Source: Aquatica leii (Eukaryota; Arthropoda; Insecta; Coleoptera; Lampyridae). Taken from it: 64,000 bases of DNA. Below, in pieces: positions 30,546 to 43,201 of this stretch. The stretch lies in NCBI GenBank assembly GCA_035610365.1, contig CM069432.1:222168532-222232531 (forward strand), given 5' to 3'. Made by a program: the position numbers and the translations under genes. The notes beneath the pieces are model-generated. The model was not told the origin of the DNA. It did no database searches and saw only the letters and a program-made list of their open reading frames with translations. How positions within the stretch are numbered: position 1 is the stretch's first letter; each line of letters opens with the position of its first letter.

Positions 30546-33500
30546 AAATTTATATATAATTTTTTATACACCTCAAGTTTGTAAGTAACGCTTTTTTTAC
30601 ATTTATGATATTATAGTTTTATTTGGATGTTTCATTATTCGATTTTTTTGTGTTAAGTCTATAAATTTATAAAATTTAAGTGTTTGAATATGTAATTACT
30701 GTTTTATTTGTTTTGTGCTTAATTACTATTTTTGTAATTGGCAGCTTAGATTAGGTGTTACAAATGATCATTAAAAAATAAACTTTTTCATAAAAATAAA
30801 ACAAATGTTTGATCGTTGATAGTAGTATTTACACGAAAATGCCTAACTACGTGCTACTAAGTGTGAAACTTAAATTTATTTCTAGAGAGAGGCTCTATAA
30901 ATTATCTGCACAGGCTAGTGTCACAAGAAACGGCCAGCACAATATCTTATAAATATGTTATCATTTATACTTATTTTACAAGTGCGGTTACCATGATGTA
31001 TCGGGCCTGATTTAAATTTATTCCAATTTCTAATCTAATCGTGTTATTATTTACCTATTTTTTGCAAGTTTTTTTATAGATAGTTTTTCCTAACAATTTA
31101 TTCAAACAAAAAAATTCTAACATTAACAGTTTATTAGATATGTGATTTATAATTTAAAATGGCTTCCAAATATTATCTAGGTTCAAATCCTACCTCCGGT
31201 TGATGATGAGCTTTGTTATATTATTTCTATACCACTAACGAAACCGCCTTTTTAACAGTTTTTTAAAAAACATTGGATTATTGAAGCTAAATTTTTGAAT
31301 TATGTTTTTAATTTTTATGTTTGATATGCTGACAAAATAAATATGTAAATTAATGATAAATTAATTTTACACCAAATTTAACTACATTGACATTGATCTG
31401 CGTGAGACGTGCAAGCACAGATTACCACGTCAAAATATTTAAAATGTTGATCAATTCACACTGTTTTTTTTTTAGTTTAGTTTTTTGAAAATAAACAAGT
31501 TTATATTTAATAATATTTATTATGTAAAACAGTTCTCATTGGCATTATTATAGATTTGTCAGTTGACGGCTCAGGTTATTGGAGAAACACGTGACTTATC
31601 ACGACTTAACCTATCGCACATTTAAGTTGTGATTGGTCAAGGTTTTATATGCCAACAAAGTTCAAATATTGCCGACTTTTCTGTTACGCTAATTTCATTA
31701 TTTGCAGGTAACTATTTATATTAAATAAATGAGTACATAACAAATGTTGTTAATTGATTTTGACGCAGTTTTGTTTTTCAAAATATTAATTCACAATAAA
31801 AGATTGATAAGGTTCTTATAAACACTCAATAAACAAAATCATGGACTACATACTAATTTAAATGCTGCATGGCAACAACGCTATAACGTAAAATCAGAAT
31901 TTTGCAGTAATCTACAACAACAATTAGCAAAGTGGTAGTAAATATGCTGACCAACAGATGGATCGATGCTAATTTTCTAGCTAAGGATTGACAGTCTTGA
32001 TTTAGTTTTCAAAAACTTTTAAACAATTAAGCCAAGCTTTTAAATAATTAAGCCAAGTTCAATACTAGTCATCCAAGCTTTTATAGGTCATGCTTTCAAG
32101 CTTTTACGAAGCTTTCAATTTACGCAAATCACTTTAGCAAACAGCGTCAACTAAAGAAATTCAAACAGAAATTAAGCAAGCTGTCAAACTGAGCTAAATT
32201 TATAATTTATACTTCTTAGATTTAGCTGAGGTCTTGTTTTGGTTACAACCGCATATTAGCATAATCGAGTACACAAAGTACAGTTTCTTACGTTACATTA
32301 GTGTAAATACAAAGAAATAAAGATTGGCATTTGCTGTAATTATTTTACTAACAATTTCATTTGTGGATGACGTATAATTAAAATGAACCATAATTAACGC
32401 AATACATGAAGAAGTTTTGAAGTGCGGATGTCACAGCATTTACCACATGGATAAAATCAATAATCAATCTTCACTTATTTAAATAGACAAAACGGTCCCA
32501 AAAACTTTAATTGCAAATATTTGACTCAGATACATGCTGTACTTTAGGTTACCCCATAACTTGGGAGGAATCAGAAATCAAGCGGGATCACGTCATGAAT
32601 TATATACATTTAAACCACATTGTGAAGGGCCGAATTTTGTCTATTGCTCTGTTTACTACACGTAAATAAATTTAGTATTGCTGTAAACATAAAATGTTTT
32701 TTGTGTATTTTTTATTATCAAATTAATAATTAGATAATAAGGTAAATGTAACTATGAATTTGGGTTTATTTCATTATTTTTTTTACACTTATGTATAGGC
32801 ATGGATCACATCTGATTTGGTATATTAGAGGTCGCGTTATCACTTCACTTCAATTTAAAGTTATGAGATAACTTATGCTAGCATTTGAGTAATTGTTTAC
32901 ATTGTAGCAGTGAATTTAGGGTATGTGTTCCAAGGCTTTATACTACTTTTGCAAAAGAAGCAAATGAAAGTTTTAAAAAACTTAAAAGCTTGGAAAAGTT
33001 TTTATTACCAAGCACAACAAACAATCACTTAATTGTTGAATACAATTGATTATAAATTATTGTGATACTGTTACGTTTTTAATTTATATCTGTAAATTAA
33101 GCAGTACAGTAGAATTATATTTAAAGATATAAATCTGTTTGTTTTAAAAATAGGTACCAATGTAACCTCCACAGAAAATTAGATTTTACTGTTTTATTTA
33201 AAAATTTACACAAATGAATTGATTATAAATTAGCTGTTTTTTAACATCTTTTTAGAGTTTACAATTAATTTTGTTTGTTATTGACAAAATTTTGAAACAA
33301 CTAAGACCAAATATTTTAAAATGTTTTTTTTTACTTGATATTAGTTAATTAATTAGTAACAACAAGACAATAAAAAAACTCATCGATTATTACAGTACAA
33401 TAAATAGAAAATCAAAAAGAACCAAAATAAACAGTATTTAAAATTAATTTTTTTAATTATATTTTTGCTTTAACACATAAATAACTATGAGTCAAATGTA

Positions 33501-33550
33501 AATATTAATAAAGTTGTACGTACTGTCGGATTAAGTAAGTAATCTATTAC
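30546..33550. other. A+T-rich stretch, no recognised gene
   Basis: No coding or RNA gene is recognised. AATTAAGCCAAG occurs twice within 30 bases near 32027. A tRNA T-arm-like string near 31180 lacks the rest of a tRNA. Confidence 0.45.
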
Positions 33551-33556
33551 TTTCAA

Positions 33557-34135
33557 ATGCATGTGCAGGTTTGGAAAATTATATTCAAATTTCTAAAATA
33601 CGTGGCAACTATTAAGAGTGAACATGGCGTGGAGTGTTTTGAGTGTAACAAAATCATAAATAGACGTTACGACGAATTTATTGAAAGTGCAGCATGCTTG
33701 TTATGTTTTTATTTGAGCTGGGTTTGGAAACCTTTAGGAAATTAATTTACGAAAATGTAATTAAAAAAGCAAACTGCAATATAACATCTAAAGAAAAAGA
33801 ATTTACAAACAGTTTTAAAAATGTAAAAAACAAAATTAATGTCGCGTAACAAATGATATCTATAACAACAGTACAACTAATGTGCGCTGAAAAATAAATG
33901 AATTTGAACGTAATTAAAATTTACTACTAAAATTATTGGTTCATGAAATGAAAGTTAAAAATAAGTTGCTAAGAGAAAACATCAATAATTTAGAAAGTAA
34001 AGTTACTAAAATTGATAATAAAACTGGAATTTAAAAAACATTGTTTGAAAGATATTTTGGACGTAACAAATCAAAAGCTTTGCAAAGAAATTAATTTACG
34101 ATAACAAACCTGCAAAAAAACTCTATGTAGTTGTG
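33557..34135 (+). pseudogene. Possible ORF1 of a non-LTR retrotransposon (PHD-like), decayed
   Basis: The first part, an open frame of 62 codons, contains VECFECNKIINRRYDEFI and AACLLCFYL, a C-x2-C ... C-x2-C spacing with a following aromatic. This resembles the PHD-like finger at the start of ORF1 proteins of some insect LINE elements. Broken text after it is lysine- and asparagine-rich with heptad-like leucines (MKVKNKLLRENINNLESKV), suggesting a coiled coil, as in those ORF1 proteins. Frames shift and there is no reverse transcriptase nearby on this strand. It could equally be an unrelated decayed gene. Confidence 0.3.
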
Positions 34136-36230
34136 TAGTTAAAATAACAGATTAATTTACTTAGATATTTATAAATAAACAATGCATTAATAAAGCATTT
34201 TACTAATGATAAATTACAAGAAGCAGTTATTATTTTAAATATTATGAAGAAATTAATAAGTAAATAAACAAATATTTATAGTTTGTAGATTAGTTTCTAT
34301 TGGGATTTAAGACCAAGCAAACTAAAAAAAAAAACATTTGTATCTGAAATTGAAAATATTATTTAATGAGTATTTAATATATGATAATTGCTTAATGGTT
34401 TGTATCAAAAATTTAATTTGGACAATAGACATTGCATGCAAGCGATGCATATCAATACGATGACTATTGAGGCAAACAGACAACACATTTGAAATTCATT
34501 GATATTAATAGTATCTATGACTTTTTTTCTGTAAGCATAATCTATCGCGAAATGTAGTGTCGTTTGTGTTGTTTACTTTGTCACGAAAAAACGATACTTA
34601 TAAATAATCTTAATACTAAAAACATGTTTTACATTTGTTTAGGTAGATATTCTTATTTAAACATTATTTCATATTAAAATAAATTAGTAAATTTGAAATT
34701 TCTGTTGAAAATTTAGATTATTGTATTAATGTGATTTTGAAATTGAAAAACAAAGGCATTCAGAAACAAATGAAAAAATCATTCTAGATGTATTTTTTGG
34801 TTATATTTAAAATAAAATAAAATTTTAAATTACGATGGTTTTTATATTTGTATTAGTCCGTAAAAAAAAATATTGTGCCATAATTATAAAAATAATAAAA
34901 ATACTAACAATGCGTTTTATTTTAGGAGATTAATTATAAATTGATGGCAAAGTTATTGCTTCTACAGTACGGTAATCGTAAATAGGTTATTTGTTTTCCA
35001 AAACCACATTCAATTGTAAATGTTTTAACCAATATTTTTTACATATATAACCAAATTTAATCATGTAGTAGTTTTAGTTAAATTGTTATTTAAATTGTTT
35101 AATACACATTTTTGTACGTTCAAAAACGAAATATAACAATTCAGAAAGAATGGACTATTCTGCATTTGTTTTTATTTACTATTACAATATTTAATTCTAT
35201 TGATTAAAGAAACATGCATCTAATTAATTTTAAACAAGAGTAAATATTAATAAAACAAAATGCACAAAATATCCTATAAAATTTTCTTATGTATTTGAAT
35301 AACATGAAAAAAATGTAAACATTTTTGAGAGTATTAAATTGATTAAAGACCTTACGTTTCTAGATTTTTGATAATAGCAATTGTCACTAATCGAATTTTT
35401 TTATCAATTTTAAAAATAATTCTTAAATGTATATTAATAAGTAAATTTATTATAAAAATAGACATCATACCGTAGAATAAACTATAAACATTATTTAATA
35501 AAGTTGTTTAGAATTAATTTATTAATGCAATGTTGATTAATTATAACAAAAACAATATGTTAAAAATTTTAATAATAAGTAAAAAATGTAAATAAGAAAA
35601 TATAATCGTACATTTACTTTAAATTTATTACGATTAAATAAATATATCTTAAAAAGATTAACACATTTTATAAATCTATAGTATTCTTTTAAAAATAAAT
35701 TGTAGTTTTAAAAAAACTAGAGCTAAATTAAGTTATTTGTTATAAAGTGTCTACTTAAAGCAAACGTCAAAAAAATAAATTAATGAATACAACAAAGAAT
35801 CGCTCAAGCAATTACTTTTCAGTAGTTTTTTGGCGATAAAACTTTTTCTGAATTACTTTGACGTATAAATCAATTATCTTAACTATTTTAAGCAGTCGTT
35901 AAAAGGATTGCCATTAAGCGTAAAAATATTTGTTTTATATGCTAATAGCAGCATTTTTATTAAATTTGTTTGATAAAACATTTACAATGGTTTCGAAAAC
36001 TGGTTCCTGTCAAAAATAAATTTACAAAATTAAAATTAACATTAAAACAATCTGTACTCAAATTCAAATTAAAAAAATTTATTGTTTTAAAATACAGTAT
36101 ACGTATATAAACAAGGAGTCTAGTTGAATTTTAACTATACTATTTAATTGAATTTAATTTAATTTAATAGATAATTCTAATAATAATAACAAAAAATTAT
36201 TATTCTAACAAAAACAAAAAAATACGTAAG
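34136..36230. other. Very A+T-rich stretch, no recognised gene
   Basis: No open frame above noise, no repeat and no RNA gene is recognised. Confidence 0.45.
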
Positions 36231-36234
36231 TATG

Positions 36235-36547
36235 TAATAATTATTTTTCTATTATAAATGCTCTTAAACTTAAACATCCTTTTAAGAAATTACAGTATTT
36301 TATAATACTGTCTCTGTTATAATATAATGTAATAAAATGTTTATGTCGCAATTTTGTTCCGTCTCATTTAAATATTTATCCCGTAGCTGACGGTACACTG
36401 GGCATATCATTAAAACATGAGAGGGGGTTTTTAGATTATTTGTGTTGCACAGAGAACATTTCAAAATTAAATAGAGTGTATGTGTTGTACCGCGTGCGAA
36501 TATCTTTATAGTTTTTTTGGTTTCCTAACCTCATTTGAGCAAAGTTC
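36235..36547 (-). pseudogene. 3' end of a non-LTR retrotransposon ORF2
   Basis: Minus-strand relic of the C-terminus of a LINE reverse transcriptase protein. FAQMRLGNQKNYKDIRTRYN, then after a shift CSLCNTNNLKTPSHVLMICP and VYRQLRDKYL. The C-x2-C ... H ... C pattern is the C-terminal zinc motif of CR1/Jockey-like ORF2 proteins. It is the continuation of 39035-41330: the two were one element before the intervening 2.5 kb insert. Confidence 0.72.
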
Positions 36548-36870
36548 CGGGTGTTGAATCGATTCGGTTAAATGGTAAACCGAATCATTTTTATATTGGT
36601 TAAGCGGTTAATCTATAATTGAATTATTCATTTTTGGTTAATCGATTCAGTTTAACCAATTTTGGTTAATCGATTTAGTTTAACCATCTTTGGGTAAACA
36701 ATTCAGCTTAACGGTCTGTGGTTAAACAATTCAGTTTAACCATCTTTCGTTAAACGATACAGTTTAATCATCTTTTATTAAACGATTTTTTTTTCAAGTG
36801 CTTTTGGTTAAACGACTATTTTAATCACGAAATATTAAATGATCTATTTTAACCATGTTTGGTTAAAAGT
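36548..36870. repeat. Left subterminal array, ~30-base units
   Basis: Nine or ten degenerate copies of TTTTGGTTAATCGATTCAGTTTAACCAT, each itself a weak palindrome (GGTTAA...TTTAACC). Drift increases inward. Confidence 0.75.
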
Positions 36871-37417
36871 TACTCGCAAAACAAAAAATGCATTACATAT
36901 TTCTAAAAAATAAGTAGATTAAAAAAAATAATTTTAGAAATTTAACAAATAAATTTCTATTTCTTAAAAAAGTTAAAATTTATCTTTTTGAAAAGTATTA
37001 AATTTAACAAACAAAATTTACAGAATAGAAAACTCAAACTTTTATCGAAGGTTTATTGTTTTTACTAAAAATACTTAATTTACATTTATATTAATTTGAA
37101 TGAGTTAAACAAACCACCGTACACTTTTTCTATTAGTTTTAAAGTATAAATACATTAAAAACAGTAAGAACTTTTCTAATATGAATTTTCAGGACTACAA
37201 AAAGTGGCCACATTAGAGAAGTGTTAAAAATGTAGACTATTCTTTACGGATGTGTTAAACTGTACAAAGTGTTTTTGACAACTTGTTAAATTTTTTGATG
37301 TGCATAATATATATTTTATTTTCTCTAATAAAAGTCTAGTGTTGCAGTACAGTGTGCTTCACATATTCTAGCTTTGCATCTTAGCTTGCTGCAATTGTAA
37401 AAAATAAGCTTGAAGAG

Positions 37418-37446
37418 GTAGCGCACTGTGAATAAAACTGCGCTAC
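37418..37446. repeat. Small perfect hairpin
   Basis: GTAGCGCA and TGCGCTAC form 8-bp arms around a 13-base loop, inside the nested element. Confidence 0.5.
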
Positions 37447-38137
37447 AAATTCGCTACTTACCAAATAAAAAATCAAATATTAAATCTGAACTGGTTGTAG
37501 AAAATAATTTATGATTTGTTTAAGATAGGGATTAAATAGTAGGTACATTTTTCCAAGTAATGTAGTCGGGAAGGAAGCTAGTTCTTAGTTATTGACAGTG
37601 GTCGAAATAATCATATAATCACGGGATCGCCATGATTCTATTGGGGATGATCGGCAATCCCAGTTGCACTAATTAAGTTCTGACCGCAATCCGATCTTTT
37701 TTTGAAAGGTTCATTTTTAGCTTAATACATAGATTGCAACACCTTTTTTTATTAATTAAAAGCAATTTTAAAACATTTTGTTTAATGGTTATTTGTTATA
37801 ATATAAAATTTACATAAACATTAACATAAAATAATTTAGTTAACATCAATTAAAATGTGGTTGTTTCACCAATTACATGAAAATTAGTTAAAAACATTTC
37901 GGAACAAAATATTGATTTTTGAGTGACAAAAGCTATTTTTAGAAATTGTAAAAAAATAATGTTTACATCTGTGTCGCAGGTAGGTACTAGCAAAGGTACT
38001 AGTAACCAGTTGGTTTTTACAGCACTTTTTCAAGAAATGCGGATTACGTGTACTATTTATAGATTTTGAGAATCATAAATAATTTTTTTTTTAATTTTAT
38101 GATTCAAGGCGAATACGTAATTCTTAGTTAAATATAT

Positions 38138-38172
38138 AACGTAACGTTAACGTTAACGTTAACGTTAACGTA
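38138..38172. repeat. Palindromic hexamer run (GTTAAC)n
   Basis: About five copies of the self-complementary hexamer AACGTT/GTTAAC in perfect tandem, inside the nested element. Confidence 0.85.
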
Positions 38173-38754
38173 ATCAAAAACCTGTAATGTTATTATTATT
38201 CTTATACACAGCTCATTGAATAGTTACTGTTTTCTTTTTACATGTTAAAACAGTGTAAAAATAAACGATAAAATAATTACCTTTTTTTTAAATTTTTGTT
38301 ATTACTTTTCAAAACATAATATTTCGTTTTACATTATTTTGTTATTTTTACATTAAAAAATTGCAAAATGGAGTTTGTGTAGTTTCAATAGCAGGTAATA
38401 TCCTAATCTCCTTAAACACTACTGTAATGCGTATAATTATTTTTCAATTCTTTCGGCACGTTCTATGAATAATTATAGTTTCTGTAGAAGATCAAATACC
38501 ATCAAAACTAAATAAGTCACAACACGCCGGTTTAAGGTTAAATAAATAGTATAAATAAGTATTAGTTTACAATTTAACAGGCGAATACTTTAAAACACAA
38601 ATTAATAGGTTTTTTTAAATTATTTGACGCTTTAACAGTTTTTATAAATAAAGCATAAACTGTTCAGTACTTTTTACACTAATAAAAATATAATTATATA
38701 GAATATCTTAATGGTATATTTGATTAAGTAGATCAAGTATGCATTATAGAGTTA

Positions 38755-39034
38755 GTTGAAACGAATCAGTTACTAAAAAGACTAAAACAAATCCGTTAAA
38801 CAACTATGTTATTAACTTTAACCGATTGAATCAACACCCGTAGTTGAGACAAATCAGTTACCAAAAATGGTTAAAACTAACTGGTTAACCAAAAATGCAT
38901 TGGTTGGTTAAAATGAATAAGTTGCCAAAAATGGTTAAAACTAACTGGTTAACCAAAAATGAATCGCTTAGTTAACTGGTTAATTTAGCATTAACCGGTT
39001 AACCGATTACCACAGGTCAAAATCGACACTCCTA
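38755..39034. repeat. Right subterminal array
   Basis: Inverted relative to the left array. Units read AACTAACTGGTTAACCAAAA and AATGGTTAAA with ~30-base spacing. The outermost 60 bases are rich in CCGGTTAACC. Confidence 0.72.
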
Positions 39035-41330
39035 GTTTATATTCCAATGGTAATATATCAGCTACATACGATGCGGTTACGTTGTTAAAAGGATTTTCAT
39101 AAAATAAGCGTTTATATAGTGGATTGTGTGCTAAGTAAGATGTTATTCCAATCATATTTTATATTTTTGAAGGATTATGTTTACTGTTTGTTTGTTTATC
39201 GTGTTCCAGTTAAATTCAAAATCGCAAAAATTGAATGTGAAGAAATGTACTTGAGCAACCCAATTAAATCGTATATGTTGGTGATTTTTCTGTTTTTTTG
39301 ATTTCATGTAATTGCATTAGTCGTTACAGATAATCTCAAAATGTAGATTATATAATGAAATATGCTAAATTTACTGATCTTTGTAGACAGAATAGATTTT
39401 TTTAAAAAGTCGTTTGAATTTTTTCAATTTCTTTAACATAATTTAGACCCCAAATACTACAACAGTAGATTAGGTTTGGTATCACAATAGCTTGGTATAA
39501 ATTTATAATTTTATGTCATTTTGATATTTTTGCTTGTTTATCGTGTGAGATTCGTTGTGCAATACGAGCGTTTTGTATTCTTTTTTCACTTGCTTTTTGT
39601 TATGCCTAAATATTTAAACGAGTTTACAATCTCAACTGGGACATTTTTGTAACAGAAACAATTCTTATTTATTTTATTGCCTGATAATAACTTTTGTTTT
39701 GTTGCCATTTACTTGTCGTTGTAGACAATCGCAATACTGCTCTAAAAGTTTTAAACTTTTGTGTAACTGATTTGGACTATTGGCCAAAATAACTAAATCG
39801 TTAGCATGAAGAAGCATTATGAGGTTGGTATGACTATCTAGTGAACTCCCAGTAATTCTTCTGGTTTGAAAAAAAAGTTCTATGTCACTGATAAATAATA
39901 AAAGAGAGGTTTTAGCAAATCTCCTTGCAATACACTTTGGGTAACTTTTATTTTATCAGAATTTTTTTTATCTTTATTGATGATTAAATAGTTTTATTAT
40001 ATAATGATTTTAGTATGTGAATAATTTTACTACTTACACTAATGGTATAAAGCTTTGTCCATAAAAGTTTGTAGTTAACACTATCGAAGAGCATAAATTT
40101 TTCGTCTTTTGAGTCGAATTGAGTTGTTTATTAAACTATTTAATACAAACACGTTTTCTTCGCAACTTCTGTGTTTTCTGAAACATGTCTGATACTCAGG
40201 AAGAAGTTTATAACTTTCTGAAAACTTATATAGTGTATTATACAAAACTTGCGTAAATAACTTTATGTGATTTATAATATTGCTATCCCTCTATAATTTT
40301 TTTTTATTCATGTTTCCGTTTTTATGAAGCTAAAATATTTTTATGTAGCGCTAGTCTTCTGGTAGGTTTTCAGATTTAAAAACTTTATTAAATAAACTAG
40401 TCACAAATTCATAACCGCTGATTAGCATGATTTTAAAAGATTCGTTCAAAATGTTGTCAACTCCTATGGTTTTGTTATTTTTTGATTTTCTAATAGCTTT
40501 ATATGTTTTTTCGATTGTAATATTTTGATCTAAATACGGATGTCTTTCGTTCAGAAAAATCGTATCGCATATTGGGTGTGGCTTATAGAACTGTTTGTAG
40601 TAGTGTTGCCATAAATTTATAGCTATATTATTTCCTAAGTTATTTTTCTTTTGAAATCTTTTAATGTTGCGCGAAAAACTTGATGAGTTTACACTGTTGG
40701 CAATTCCTGTGTTTAAGTAAATTTCGTAATTGTACGTTTTTGTCGTTATTAGGTTTCTATAATGCTTTTTTTAATTTATATAAAAACTTAAATTTTCCTT
40801 GTTTTCTTCTTTTTTATAACGTTTAAGTACAAGTTTTAAGTCTTTTGCTGTTTGATAACATTCTTTGTCATATCACTGTTTTTTTATGTATAAATGAACT
40901 GCGGGCAACGTTAATAATTTTTGTCTTATTGTGAAATTTGCTAGTGCTTGATCTAGCTGTTGTAATAAATTTGCTTGTAGATTCACTGTCAATTAATTCG
41001 ATTGTTAAATTGTTCAATAAAATATTTAAAATAAAACTATATGACCAAAGCTGTTAAATAATGTGTATTCTCCAGATGAATGTTCTTGTGTTCTGCCATT
41101 AAGAGTCCATAAATCACACTTTTCCATTATTTCTACTGGAAACCTTCCACTACGCGTCTTATTTGTATCTTTGTAACTTGAGTTCTCTAATTGAAGATCG
41201 TCACATGAGTTTAGGTTACCTATTCTACCTTTAAAATATCTCTCAATAATTTCTTTTTTGGAACTATAAACTACACTTTGTACAATTTCTTTTAATGAAT
41301 CAATGCAAATTTTGTCATTACAACTGGGTT
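39035..41330 (-). pseudogene. Non-LTR retrotransposon ORF2 (endonuclease end and reverse transcriptase)
   Basis: Minus-strand LINE of CR1/Jockey-like type. At 41050-41310 the end of an APE-type endonuclease is readable (LENSSYKDTNKTRSGRFPVE, LWTLNGRTQEHSSGEYT). Then come reverse transcriptase blocks in order: NKTIGVDNILNESFK, FRKHRSCEENVFVLNSLINN, then FMLFDS.., LQGDLLKPLLLLFISDIE. The catalytic box reads HANDLVILANSPNQL (39797-39808) where YADD is expected, so both the aromatic and the first D are changed. LKLLEQYCDCLQRQVN, NKTKV, then thumb text follow. There are more than 20 stops. The copy appears 5' truncated near 41335 and continues at 36547 after the nested insert. Confidence 0.87.
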
Positions 41331-41335
41331 TTAAA

Positions 41336-43200
41336 TAACAGCATCATATTACATAATGTAAAATACCAATTTTTATTCTTACAAATAACAAAAAACTAAC
41401 GATAAATAGACAAGTAATTACAGCTTTGGTACATAATTTCCTTTTAATTAAAATAAGAGTTCACCTATTTTTTTCCTTAGTAGCTAAACAAGAATATACA
41501 TAAACAATCTGTATTTATAAACAATATATTTATAAATGCTTTGCAAATTTACTATTTATCTTGATATTTGAGGCAAGAATAATTTTATCAAAATTTAAAA
41601 AAAAATTATACTTACTTAAAAAAACAAAAAAAACAAAAAATAACAAATCTAATAATATTCAAAAAAGCAATTAAAACCTATACAACATGTCGGTCAATTT
41701 ACCTTTTTAAAAACCCAAAATTAGCGAGATGCAAACATTGAAACGGTATATATAAAATTTGTTTAATTTACATATATTTTTGTTTAAAAAAGTTGCTGTT
41801 TTTATACAATAAACCATTTTACAAAAATAGTATTTTTTTAACAATCTAGTGCAATTATAAATTAGCGAAAAACGTATAAAATACAATAGCAAATTATTCT
41901 TTTTTGTATTTTTTTTCTTTAAATTTAATTAATGTACATGGTTTACAATTAGGTAATCAATAAATAAGTTGGCTGACGAACTACAATAAATGGAGACTTA
42001 CAGGTACAGACTTTGAAAAGTGGTGTCTACCCTTCAAAACTGTAAGAACTGAATTAAATTTGTAATACTCATTAAATAATTTTTTTTATGTGTTTTACAG
42101 CTTTTTAAAAATTCTAGAAAAATTTGACGCAATTTGGCCTATTTTTACTTGTTTTAGCTTTGCAAGACTTTTAAACTGAAATGCGTTTTATCTCAACAAT
42201 GTTTGTTTTAATTATTTTAGTAAAAACTGCAATATTTAAAAAAAATATTACAACCATATGTTGCCAAAGGTTAATCTGAGTAGACTACAACCAATGGCAA
42301 TGCTAAAAGTATCATACTTACTGGATACATTTAGTGATCACGTAAAAACTAAACTTCAATTTAAAAAATTGTGCTGTTTATATCAGTTACTTGTCTTGAC
42401 GAAATTTACCTACAATGTTAACTAATAAAAATTAAGATTTGTTATAAAATCTATTTAAAAAAATACTAAAAATTTCACGGTGACAAAAATAAAGTATATT
42501 TATCATAATTTTAAACTATAATTTGTTTATTGGTTTTTATTATTTATATTATTACTTTACTATTTACTTTACTCTATTACTATTACGTTGTTGGAACTAA
42601 AACAGGCAACCAAACGTTGTTCTGAAATTTTGATTATACTCTGATGTAATATAGGAAATTGTATTTGCGACTTTGTTTTCATTTTTTATGAAGTTTTCTA
42701 TTTTAGGTCAGTTTTTAAGCGCGGTCCTTAAATTCATCTCAAAAACTATTTGATTAAGCAATACGGGAAAAAATGTATAGACTTAATCATATATAGGAAG
42801 TTTACTGAAAATATTTTCATTTTTGAAAACCCTTTGAGAGCGGCGCAATCAGGAGGTGGTTACAAAAAATTGTCATTTTTTCAATGATTTTAAATGTAAA
42901 GATATTCATTAACCTACCTATCTTAAAAGCTGATCTCATTCAACCATAAAATTATCTATTACAAAATTTCGAAATCTCTATGCGAAGACATAACCTTTAT
43001 AGACAAAAATGGATGTATTCTCGATTAAAAATGTTTTATTTTAAATAGTTTGTAACTGTCATATAGTACGAAAGATTCTACATTAGAAACACCATATGGC
43101 ATTTTTCTTAAAATTTTCTTATTAAATTAGTGACGCATTTTAGAGAAGACTCGTAGATTTTTTTTATTAAAATTTTCATTAAAAAATTTAATAGAAAGGC
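41336..43200. other. No recognised gene
   Basis: AT-rich to about 42690. From 42700 to 43195 composition is more mixed (AGAGCGGCGCAATCAGGAGG near 42840), and the mariner-like element at 43204 is inserted directly after it. The mixed segment is probably part of another unrecognised repeat. Confidence 0.4.
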
Positions 43201-43201
43201 A

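Larger units (their letters stand above)
36548..39034. mobile_element. Unidentified element with GGTTAA-rich terminal arrays, nested in a LINE
   Basis: It splits the non-LTR retrotransposon cleanly: LINE coding resumes on both sides. The left end reads CCGGGTGTTGAATCGATTCGG and the right end, reversed, GGAGTGTCGATTTTGACC. A second inner right-hand copy, reversed, is GGGTGTTGATTCAATCGG (about 38818-38845). Both ends carry arrays of ~30-base units on TTTTGGTTAA-CGATTCAGTTTAACCAT. No transposase is readable. The short GGGTGT-type ends suggest a hAT-like non-autonomous element, but a clean 8-base duplication was not found (flanks AAAGTTC and TAGTTTA). Confidence 0.66.

Noticed and set aside
31165-31205. 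tRNA T-arm-like string GGTTCAAATCC
   Set aside because: The T stem has a mismatch, and there is no A box, anticodon arm or matching acceptor strand upstream, so it is not a tRNA and not clearly a SINE.
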